From assembly GCF_036346295.1 (NCBI RefSeq), contig NZ_CP107819.1:4650001-4714000 (forward strand): 64,000 bases of DNA, read 5' to 3'. Below are positions 49,615 through 56,821 of the stretch, piece by piece; the first letter of the stretch is position 1; each line of letters opens with the position of its first letter. Source of the stretch: Streptomyces sp. NBC_00536 (lineage in GTDB: Bacteria > Actinomycetota > Actinomycetes > Streptomycetales > Streptomycetaceae). The notes beneath the pieces were generated by a model. It was not told where the DNA came from. It was given only the letters and a program-made list of their open reading frames with translations, and made no database searches. Both the position numbers and the translations under genes were made by a program.

Positions 49615-50457
49615 TCACGCCACGTCGAGGGCGCCCCGTACACGGTCGATGAGACGCTGCGCCGACGGCCCGTAGACGGCCGACTCGGCGAACCAGGACC
49701 AGGCCCGTTCGTAGAGCTGGACCGACTCCTCATCGTCGAGCCACATCTCCGTACTGATCGTCTCCACGATGACCAAGCGCCGGTCGTAGATCCAGAAGCC
49801 GTGCGACGGCGCTCGGCGTAGGTCCGCGGTGAGCGGGACGACGCCGAGTTCCACCGTGTCCAAGCCCACGAGGCTGATGAGCCGGTCCATCTGCGCGGCG
49901 TGCACGGCGGGCGAGGTCGTGCGCGCGTACAGGGCGCCCTCCCACAACAGGAACTTGAAGCTCTTGCCCGGGGTGTAGAGAGCCTCCTGCCGACGGATGC
50001 GCGTCCGCACCGCGTCCTCGACGTCGCGCGGCGTCTGGCGGAACTCCGAGCTGGCGGCGAAGGTGTGTCTGGCGTAGTCGGGTGTCTGGAACAGACCCGG
50101 GATCCGCACCATTTCCACGCCGCGGATCATCTTCGTCGACAGGGTCTCGGCAATGGCCTGCTCTTGCCGGATGCGGTGACCGGAGGCCAGCTGGCGACGC
50201 CACGACCGGTAGTGCAGCTCAATTCCCGCGAGGCGTCCCCTCAGCTCGCCCACGACGCCTGGCCGGCCCGTGGCATCGGCCCATGCCTCCAGGTCCGCGA
50301 GCGTGGGCGTCTGCTTCCCGCTCTGCACCCGGCTCACCTTGCTGCGGTGCCAGCCGAGGCGCTCGGCGAGACCCTTGCCGTCGAGGCCGGCCTCGACGCG
50401 CAGCTCCTGGAGCCGGGCGCCGAGGGCCTCACGTCCGCGCTGGAAGTCGGTCGTCAC
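49615..50457 (-). CDS. XRE family regulator with DUF5753-like domain
   Basis: 280 residues. The helix-turn-helix is at about residues 10-65 (LGARLQELRVEAGLDGKGLA, RLGWHRSKVSRVQSGKQTPT), then a DUF5753-type domain (IPGLFQTPDYARHTF, LLWEGALYARTTSP, GFWIYDRRLVIVETISTEMW). This is the large Streptomyces family usually paired with a small DUF397 or DUF6879 protein and thought to act as sensor/antitoxin-like units. GTG overlaps the stop of the DUF6879 gene by 4 bases. Confidence 0.9.
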   Translation of the reverse strand: MTTDFQRGREALGARLQELRVEAGLDGKGLAERLGWHRSKVSRVQSGKQTPTLADLEAWADATGRPGVVGELRGRLAGIELHYRSWRRQLASGHRIRQEQAIAETLSTKMIRGVEMVRIPGLFQTPDYARHTFAASSEFRQTPRDVEDAVRTRIRRQEALYTPGKSFKFLLWEGALYARTTSPAVHAAQMDRLISLVGLDTVELGVVPLTADLRRAPSHGFWIYDRRLVIVETISTEMWLDDEESVQLYERAWSWFAESAVYGPSAQRLIDRVRGALDVA

Positions 50458-51194
50458 ACAGTAGAACGTACCCGCCGTGCGAACTCGGTTGTGGGGATCG
50501 CGTGGTGCCAGGCAGTGTCCCGGGCCTGGCAGGCGGCGACGATGTCGACCGGGTCCTCGCTGAGGACCACGCCCAGCGTGCTGTCATCCTCGCCGAACAC
50601 GAACCGGGCCAGGAGACGGGAGTCGAAGAGCCAGAAATCCCCATCCGGTAGCCCCAGGCGCTCGGCCTGGGAGCGGGGGAGGTTTCGAATGTCCTCACCG
50701 GCGGCGACGTTTCCCAGGCCGGAGGCCAGGAGGTACGACTGTCCCTCGGTCAGTGGCTCATCGACGAGTCGGACCCGTTCGAACCTGCGTCCCTCGGCGG
50801 CGGCCGCGGCCACGTTCTCCCGCCACGCGTCGAGCGGCTCGGCGGCAATGTCGGCGCCGGCCTTCCACCGGGCCCACTTCGGGCTGAGGCGGTCGGTCGC
50901 GTAGCCCCGGCGGGTCTCCAGGCGCCACGCGGTGTGCTTGAACTCGCGGAACATGTGGGTGATCTCGGAGAACGGGACCATCTCGCGGGGCTCAGCGCGT
51001 GGTGCGAACCGGGTCAGGAGATCTCGGGGGACGGTCACGAACGTCTCGGACGGTTTCACGTGGCGGAGTTGGGCAAGGTGCTCGGGGTCGGTGACCCGCT
51101 CGCCCTGTACGAGGACGTCAGCGGTGCCCTCGACCTCGTACAGCGTGGGACAGTCGCCGTCGGCGCTGGTGGTGCCGATGAAGCGCAGTGTCAC
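50454..51194 (-). CDS. DUF6879 family protein with N-terminal extension
   Basis: 246 residues. The DUF6879 core (about 75-240) begins FSEITHMFREFKHTAWRLET and includes RFERVRLVDEPLTEGQSYLL and DFWLFDSRLLARFVFGEDDS. The first 65 residues are an added small domain (FIGTTSADGDCPTLYEVEGT) common in these Streptomyces proteins. It is encoded directly before, and overlapping, its XRE partner. The TTGCGC motif at 51259 lies 65 bases upstream. Role unknown; XRE/DUF6879 pairs are abundant and believed to be regulatory modules. Confidence 0.85.
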   Translation of the reverse strand: MTLRFIGTTSADGDCPTLYEVEGTADVLVQGERVTDPEHLAQLRHVKPSETFVTVPRDLLTRFAPRAEPREMVPFSEITHMFREFKHTAWRLETRRGYATDRLSPKWARWKAGADIAAEPLDAWRENVAAAAAEGRRFERVRLVDEPLTEGQSYLLASGLGNVAAGEDIRNLPRSQAERLGLPDGDFWLFDSRLLARFVFGEDDSTLGVVLSEDPVDIVAACQARDTAWHHAIPTTEFARRVRSTV

Positions 51195-51258
51195 GGTGTG
51201 CTCCGTTCAGGCTGGTTGGGGAACCCAGCATGCTGCGCCGTGCACGGCCGTGGGGCGC

Positions 51259-51278
51259 GGTTGCGCGAGATTGCGCGG
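51259..51278. promoter_or_regulatory. TTGCGC direct-repeat motif, copy 2
   Basis: GGTTGCGCGAGATTGCGCGG, 18 of 20 positions identical to the motif at 49568, in the promoter region of the DUF6879/XRE operon. A probable operator for the XRE protein. Confidence 0.6.
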
Positions 51279-51348
51279 GGCCGACCACGGGACGGTATTG
51301 CTCGCAACCCGGGTGAGTCCGGTGGTCCGGGTCCGGACATGGATACGC

Positions 51349-51389
51349 GGCGGTCGCGATGGCTCCCCCTCCGGGCCACCGCGACCGCC
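51349..51389 (-). terminator. Terminator downstream of afsS
   Basis: Arms GGCGGTCGCGATGGC (51349-51363) and GCCACCGCGACCGCC (51375-51389), one mismatch, 11-base loop, about 75 bases beyond the afsS stop. Confidence 0.65.
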
Positions 51390-51463
51390 GTCCCCCGTAC
51401 CTTCGTCAGTCCTTACCCGTGACCCCCTGTGACGGGTGAGGACCGGACGTGTGTGGCGACCCG

Positions 51464-51679
51464 TTACGGGCGCGGACCTGACGCGTGGTTGTCCATGGTC
51501 TGGAGTTCCTCGCCCGAGGCGTGGTTGTCCAGGGGCTTCGTCTCGGCGCCCGAGGCGTGGTTGTCGAGCGGCTTCAGCTCGCCGTCATCGGTCAGCGGCA
51601 GCAGGCCGGGCGCGGCCGGCGCCTTGGGCGCGGCAGTCACGTTCGGCACGTTCGGCAGGGCGTTCTCGTTCGTCGTCAT
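51464..51679 (-). CDS. afsS: AfsS, small global activator of antibiotic production
   Basis: 71 residues. After NVPNVTAAPKAPAAPG come three repeats of the kind LKPLDNHASGAE, TKPLDNHASGEE, LQTMDNHASGPR. S. coelicolor AfsS (63 residues, sometimes called sigma-like) has the same layout with three DNHMP-type repeats, so orthology is strong, but here Met-Pro is replaced by Ala-Ser. It is transcriptionally activated by phosphorylated AfsR and raises secondary metabolism by an unclear route. AGGAG lies 6 bases before the ATG. It lies downstream of afsR on the same strand, with its own promoter in the 169-bp gap. Confidence 0.9.
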   Translation of the reverse strand: MTTNENALPNVPNVTAAPKAPAAPGLLPLTDDGELKPLDNHASGAETKPLDNHASGEELQTMDNHASGPRP

Positions 51680-51799
51680 CGCGCACTCCTGATGGTGGGT
51701 CGGGCCCGTTCGGCGATTCCCCCGCGACCGCCGAACGGGTGGTCCAGCGACCCGCCAGCTCCCCCGACGCGACGAGTCGATGTACTGATGGTGCCCGGC

Positions 51800-51835
51800 G
51801 GCGATAAACGAACGATGAACGACCCGTTCATCGGC
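51800..51835 (-). promoter_or_regulatory. Probable AfsR (and PhoP) binding region of the afsS promoter
   Basis: On the minus strand, two 11-base direct repeats, CGTTCATCGTT and CGTTTATCGCC (51821 down to 51800), are preceded by a GATGAACGGG inverse copy. Known AfsR sites in the S. coelicolor afsS promoter are 11-base direct repeats overlapping the -35, and PhoP competes there via GTTCATC-like units. The arrangement matches; the exact -10 was not assigned. Confidence 0.65.
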
Positions 51836-51848
51836 GACCAGGCGGCGG

Positions 51849-54800
51849 TCACGCGGCGATCGCCGATGCCAGCAGGGCGCGCACCTCCGCCAGTTCGGAC
51901 GAGCCGAGCTGCTCGAACACGGACTCCGCGTCCCGCCAGCACACCCGCGCCCGGTCGGTCTGGCCCAGGCTCCGCAGCGCCTTGCCCAGCACCGTCAGCA
52001 CGGTCGCCCGCCGCCACTCCCCGCCGATCCCGCGCAGCGCGATCGCCTGCTCGGCGTGCGAGGCGGCGAGCGTGGGGCGGCGCGCGGCCAGGTGCGCCTC
52101 GGCGAGCCGGAAGTGGGTCACGCCCTCCCACAGGGGCTGCCGGTTCTCGTGGAACAGCGACAGCGCCTCGGTGAGCTGCTCCTGGGCTTCCTGGAGCCTG
52201 CCCGCCTGGGTCAGGGCGATGCCCAGCGCGTAGCGGCCGTTGGCGAGGCGCAGGCTCAGCCCCATCCGGTCGTAGATGGCGATGCCCTGCTGGGCCAGCT
52301 CTATGGCGCTGGGCAGCCGCCCGACCTCCACGTGGATGCGGGAGAGGTTGCACAGGGCGGAGGCTTCGCCGACGAGGTTGCCGTCGGCGCGGAAGTTCTC
52401 GATGGCCTCCAGCAGGAAGCGCTCGCCGTCGGCGTAGCGGCCCTGGTGCAGCGCGATGATCCCGCGGTCGTTGGGCGCCCAGCTGCTGGGCACGGGGTCC
52501 CCGGCGGCCTTGGCCAGGGCGTGCGCCTGGCGGGCCTCGTCGTCCGCGGCGGTGAAGCGGCCCGCGATCAGGTGGACGGTGGTGAGGGTGGTGCGGGCCC
52601 GGCCTTCGGCGCGCGGGTCGCCGGCGGCCCGCGCCGCGTCGCGGACGGCGCCGGCCGTGGACTCGTACTGCTTGGAGTTGGCCCCGGACTCGGCGAGGTC
52701 CTTCGCCGCCCACAGCAGGTCCACGGCCCGCCGCAGGACACCGCTGGAATCGCCGCCCAGCTTGGTGCCCGGAGCGGGCAGCGCGCTGCGCGCCGCGGCC
52801 TGGCGCACGCACGCGAGGACGGTGTCGGCCTCGGCGTACAGCCAGTCCAGGGCGGCGCGCGGCTCGGTGAAGTCCCGCCCCGGGTAGCGGGTCGGGGAGA
52901 GGTGCGCCACGAGCCGGTCGCCGGGGCGCTCCAGCGCGTACACGCGGGCGGCGGTCGCGAGGTAGAAGTCGAGGAGCCGGTCCAGGGCGGCGGTCCGCTC
53001 GCTGGCGGGCCGCTCGTCGCGTTCCGCGCACGCACGTGCGTAGAGCCGTACGAGGTCGTGGAAGCGGTAGCGGCCGGGCGCGGCCGATTCCAGCAGGGAG
53101 CAGTCGACCAGCGCCTCCAGCAGGTCCTCGGTGTCGTGCTCGGGCCGGTCGAGCACGGCGGCCGCGGCGCACAGCGAGATGTCCGGGCCGTCGGCGAGGC
53201 CCAGCAGCCGGAAGGCGCGCTGCTGGGCGGGCTCCAGCTGGCCGTAGCCCAGCTCGAAGGTGGCCTTCACGGCGAGGTCACCGGCCTGGAGCTCGTCCAG
53301 GCGGCGGCGCTCGTCGGCGAGCTTCGCGGCGAGGACGGAGACGGTCCAGGTGCGGCGGGCCGCGAGCCGGGAGGCGGCGATGCGGATGGCCAGCGGCAGG
53401 AACCCGCAGGCGCCGACGACGTCGAGGGCGGCCTGGCGCTCGGCGCCGACCCGCTCGGCGCCGACGATCCGGGTGAACAGGAGCAGGGCCTCGTCGGGGC
53501 TCATCACGTCGAGGTCGACGAGGTGGGCCCCGGCCAGCCCGGCCATCCGGACCCGGCTGGTGACCAGGGCGGCGCAGCCCGCGGTGCCGGGGAGCAGGGG
53601 GCGTACCTGGGCGGCGTCGCGCGCGTTGTCGAGGAGGACCAGGACGCGGCGGCCGTCGAGGGTGGAGCGGTAGAGCGCGGCCCGTTCGGCGGGGGAGTCG
53701 GGGATCCGGGTGTCGGGGGTGCCGAGTGCCCGCAGGAAGGCCCCGAGGACGGCCTCGGGCTCGACGGGGCGGGCCTCGGTGCCCTGGAGGTCGATGTAGA
53801 GCTGTCCGTCGGGGAAGTGCGGGCGGGCGGCGTGCGCGACGTGCACGGCGAGGGTGGTCTTGCCGACGCCGCCGATGCCCGCGAGCGCGGAGACGGCCAT
53901 GACCTGGCCGTCGGCGCCCGCGAGGACCCGGCCGAGTTCGGTGACGAAGGTGGCGCGGCCGGTGAAGTCGGGCACGGTGGCGGGCAGTTGCGCCGGACGC
54001 ACCTGTACGGGCTCGGCGGCCGGGGCCGGGTCGGCGGCGCGGGCGAGTTCGGCGTCGGCGCGCAGGATCCGCTGCTGGAGGGCGGCGAGTTCGGGGCGCG
54101 GGTCGACCCCCAGCTCGTCGGCGAGGAGGCGGCGGGTGTCGGCGTAGACGGCGAGGGCCTCGGCCTGGCGGCCGCTGCGGTAGAGGGCGAGCATCAGCAG
54201 CTCGCGCAGGCGCTCGCGCAGCGGGTGGGCGGCGGTGAGGGCGGTGAGTTCGGAGACGGCCTCGGCGTGGTGGCCGATCTCCAGGTCGAGGTCGAGGCGG
54301 CTCTCCAGGAGCTGGAGGCGCCATTCGCCGAGCCGGACGCGCTCGGTCTCGGCGTAGGGCCCGGGGACCCCGGCGAGGGGTTCGCCGTCCCACAGGTCCA
54401 GGGCGCGGGCCAGCAGGGTGCGGGCGAGGGAACGGTCGCCGGCGGCGCGGGCCTTGTCGGCGTCGGCGCCGAGGCTGCGGGCGACACCGAGGTCGAGGGC
54501 GGCGGCGGAGCCGAGCCTTATGGCGTACCCGCCGGACTCGCTGACCAGCAGGCCGGTGTCGAGCACCTTGCGGAGCCGGGAGGCGTAGGTCCGGATGGCG
54601 GCCAGGGCCTGCGGCGGCGGGTCCTCGCCCCAGATCGCGTCGATCAGCTCGGGGGCGGTGGCGGTGCGGCCGTCGCGCAGCAGGAGGGCGGCGAGCAGGG
54701 CGCGTTGCTGCGGGCTGCCGGAGGAGAGCGCCTCGCTGCCGCGCCAGGCGCGGATGGGGCCGAGCACCGCGAACCGCGAATCGCCGGGCGGGGGCGTCGT

Positions 54801-55067
54801 GATGGGCGGGGCCGTGGTGGGCCCGGCCGTGGCGGGCGCCGGTTCCGATTGCGGTTCCGGTCGCGCTTCCGGTGCCGCTTCCGGTGCGGGTTCCGCTTGT
54901 GCTCGCACTTGTGGTCGCGCTTGCGTCCGTGGCTGTGCCGGTGTCTGCGTCCGTGGCTCCGGTTCGGGCGGGGCAGGGGGCGGGACGGCGGATCGGGCTG
55001 CCGCGGCGCCGGGCCGGGCCGCCTCGGGGTGGTTCCGCTGGTTGGGGATGGCCGGTATGCCGTCCAT
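51849..55067 (-). CDS. afsR: AfsR, SARP-type transcription factor with NB-ARC and TPR domains
   Basis: 1072 residues. Winged-helix DNA-binding domain about 97-180 (RFAVLGPIRAWRGSEALSSG, RTYASRLRKVLDT), bacterial activation domain about 185-335 (LRERLRELLMLALYRSGRQA), NB-ARC ATPase with P-loop LAGIGGVGKTTLAVHV at about 393-408 and VLVLLDNARDAAQ, then TPR-like repeats to the end. AfsR is phosphorylated by AfsK and activates afsS. The first ~95 residues, Pro/Gln/Ala/Glu-rich with RTQARPQVRAQAEPAPEA-like repeats, extend well beyond S. coelicolor AfsR (993 residues). Good ribosome site (GGGGGGA) before the ATG. It diverges from the amidohydrolase gene. Confidence 0.95.
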   Translation of the reverse strand: MDGIPAIPNQRNHPEAARPGAAAARSAVPPPAPPEPEPRTQTPAQPRTQARPQVRAQAEPAPEAAPEARPEPQSEPAPATAGPTTAPPITTPPPGDSRFAVLGPIRAWRGSEALSSGSPQQRALLAALLLRDGRTATAPELIDAIWGEDPPPQALAAIRTYASRLRKVLDTGLLVSESGGYAIRLGSAAALDLGVARSLGADADKARAAGDRSLARTLLARALDLWDGEPLAGVPGPYAETERVRLGEWRLQLLESRLDLDLEIGHHAEAVSELTALTAAHPLRERLRELLMLALYRSGRQAEALAVYADTRRLLADELGVDPRPELAALQQRILRADAELARAADPAPAAEPVQVRPAQLPATVPDFTGRATFVTELGRVLAGADGQVMAVSALAGIGGVGKTTLAVHVAHAARPHFPDGQLYIDLQGTEARPVEPEAVLGAFLRALGTPDTRIPDSPAERAALYRSTLDGRRVLVLLDNARDAAQVRPLLPGTAGCAALVTSRVRMAGLAGAHLVDLDVMSPDEALLLFTRIVGAERVGAERQAALDVVGACGFLPLAIRIAASRLAARRTWTVSVLAAKLADERRRLDELQAGDLAVKATFELGYGQLEPAQQRAFRLLGLADGPDISLCAAAAVLDRPEHDTEDLLEALVDCSLLESAAPGRYRFHDLVRLYARACAERDERPASERTAALDRLLDFYLATAARVYALERPGDRLVAHLSPTRYPGRDFTEPRAALDWLYAEADTVLACVRQAAARSALPAPGTKLGGDSSGVLRRAVDLLWAAKDLAESGANSKQYESTAGAVRDAARAAGDPRAEGRARTTLTTVHLIAGRFTAADDEARQAHALAKAAGDPVPSSWAPNDRGIIALHQGRYADGERFLLEAIENFRADGNLVGEASALCNLSRIHVEVGRLPSAIELAQQGIAIYDRMGLSLRLANGRYALGIALTQAGRLQEAQEQLTEALSLFHENRQPLWEGVTHFRLAEAHLAARRPTLAASHAEQAIALRGIGGEWRRATVLTVLGKALRSLGQTDRARVCWRDAESVFEQLGSSELAEVRALLASAIAA

Positions 55068-55199
55068 CAGTCGTCCCCCCTGCCTTCCGTCGGTGTGGTG
55101 GCCAGTCTGCCCTGTCTTGCGGTGAGACGTCAGTCCGCGGTGGACCGATCGCCGTCCAACTGGCCGCCGTACTGCTGTACCACTAGCTGTCGTACTAGC

Positions 55200-55212
55200 T
55201 GACGCATCGTCA
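55200..55212. promoter_or_regulatory. TGACG palindrome, site 10
   Basis: TGACGCATCGTCA, perfect match to TGACGNNNCGTCA, 22 bases before the amidohydrolase ATG and 132 bases upstream of the divergent afsR start. Confidence 0.65.
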
Positions 55213-55234
55213 GATCGGCGCTACCGTGGGGGGC

Positions 55235-56452
55235 ATGGAGACCTTCCCGAAGATCATCTCGGTGGACGACCACACGGTTGAGCCCCCTCACGTCTGGCGG
55301 GACCGGCTCCCGTCCAAGTACCACGACGTCGGCCCCCGCGTCGTACGCGCCCCCCTGAAGGAAATGACCTTCCTGGGCGGCAAGTTCGCCCCGGTCATGG
55401 GCGCCAAGGGCGACGACGGCCCGATCGGTGACTGGTGGGTCTACGAAGACCTGCACCGGCCGCTGACCCGACTGGACACGGCGGTCGGATACGACCGCGA
55501 CGAGATCAAACTGGAAGTCATCACCTACGAGCAGATGCGCCCCGGGTCCTTTTCGGTTCCCGAACGCCTCGCCGACATGGACGTCAACCACGTCCAGTCC
55601 GCCCTCTGCTTCCCCACCTTCCCGCGCTTCTGCGGGCAGACCTTCACCGAGGCCAAGGACCGTGAGCTGGGGCTCCTCGGCGTCCGCGCCTACAACGACT
55701 GGATGGTGGAGGAGTGGTGCGGCCCGCTCGCGCGGGGCCGGCTGATCCCGCTCACCCTGATCCCGCTGTGGGACCCGCACCTCGCCGCCGCCGAAGTCCG
55801 GCGCAACGCGGCGCGCGGCGTGCGGGCCGTCGCGTTCTCGGAGATACCGCCACACTTGGGCCTGCCGTCCATCCACACGGACGAGTGGGACCCCTTCCTG
55901 CGGGCGTGCGACGAGACCGGCACGGTCATCGCCATGCACATCGGCTCGTCCTCGAAGATGCCGTCGACCTCGGCGGACGCCCCGCCCGCCGTCGGCTCCA
56001 CCATCACCTTCGCCAACTGCTGCTTCTCGATGGTCGACTGGCTGATGAGCGGCAAGTTCGAGCGCTTCCCCAACCTGAAGATCATGTACGCGGAGGGCCA
56101 GATCGGCTGGATCCCCTACATCCTGGAGCGCGCGAACGTGGTCTGGGAGGAGAACCGCGGCTGGGGCGGGGTCGCCGACAAGGTGCTGCGGCCGCCGTCG
56201 GAACTGTTCGCCGAACACGTCTTCGGCTGCTTCTTCGACGACGCCTTCGGACTGAAGAACCTGGACGCGATCGGTGTCGCGAACGTCCTGTACGAGACGG
56301 ACTACCCCCACTCGGACTCGACCTGGCCGAAGTCCCGCGAGGTCGGCGAGGCCCAGATGGGCCACCTCGCCCCGGACGTCGTGGACCGCATCGTCCGCGG
56401 CAACGCGATCGACCTGCTGGGCCTGACCCCGGACGGCCTCTGGCGGGCGTAG
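55235..56452 (+). CDS. Amidohydrolase family protein (amidohydrolase 2 / ACMSD-like)
   Basis: 405 residues of the metal-dependent amidohydrolase-2 group. The first metal motif position reads ISVDDHTVEPPHVW (D-x-H), later GTVIAMHIGSSS and a C-terminal VLYETDYPHSDSTWP block containing the conserved Asp. Such enzymes hydrolyse or decarboxylate ring-cleavage products and are common in actinobacterial steroid/aromatic gene sets. ATG 55235 was chosen (METFPKIISVDDH); GTG 55226 is possible. A TGACG operator lies directly upstream. Confidence 0.9.
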   Translation: METFPKIISVDDHTVEPPHVWRDRLPSKYHDVGPRVVRAPLKEMTFLGGKFAPVMGAKGDDGPIGDWWVYEDLHRPLTRLDTAVGYDRDEIKLEVITYEQMRPGSFSVPERLADMDVNHVQSALCFPTFPRFCGQTFTEAKDRELGLLGVRAYNDWMVEEWCGPLARGRLIPLTLIPLWDPHLAAAEVRRNAARGVRAVAFSEIPPHLGLPSIHTDEWDPFLRACDETGTVIAMHIGSSSKMPSTSADAPPAVGSTITFANCCFSMVDWLMSGKFERFPNLKIMYAEGQIGWIPYILERANVVWEENRGWGGVADKVLRPPSELFAEHVFGCFFDDAFGLKNLDAIGVANVLYETDYPHSDSTWPKSREVGEAQMGHLAPDVVDRIVRGNAIDLLGLTPDGLWRA

Positions 56453-56485
56453 ACGCGCACACCGCGGTCCCGGTACGGCTTTGGC

Positions 56486-56728
56486 ATGAACGCGGCGCTG
56501 CGGGATGCCGTGAACCGGCGCAAGCGCCAGGCGTTCTTCGGCCGCTTGGCCGCGGGCGGGCTCCCCGACCTCACCGGGCCTCTCGGGCCTGCGGCCGAAC
56601 CGGTGGCCGCAGGCCAGGCGGCCGAGGCCGTAGCGAAAAACGCAGCCGACCCCTCTGTCGCTGAACCCGTGGCAGGCGCCCCCGCCGGGCCTCGCACCGA
56701 GGAGTCAACACCCGTGTGCCGGAAGTGA
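56486..56728 (+). CDS. Small hypothetical protein
   Basis: 80 residues: NAALRDAVNRRKRQAFFGRL, then a long Ala/Pro/Glu-rich disordered tail. 33 bases after the amidohydrolase. No strong ribosome site was noted, and no family is recognised. Codon use is compatible with a gene, but this is the least certain CDS in this part. Confidence 0.5.
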   Translation: MNAALRDAVNRRKRQAFFGRLAAGGLPDLTGPLGPAAEPVAAGQAAEAVAKNAADPSVAEPVAGAPAGPRTEESTPVCRK

Positions 56729-56821
56729 GATGGTGGGGGTCGGGGTCTCGGGATCGGGGGGCTCTTGCGGTTGGGGTGGCCTCAGGGCATGCTTCGCCAG
56801 AGCAAACAGGGAGGGGCGGCT

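Noticed and set aside
52056..55202. A 1048-codon open frame on the plus strand
   Set aside because: Antisense shadow of afsR; the protein is Gly/Val/Arg low-complexity without domains.
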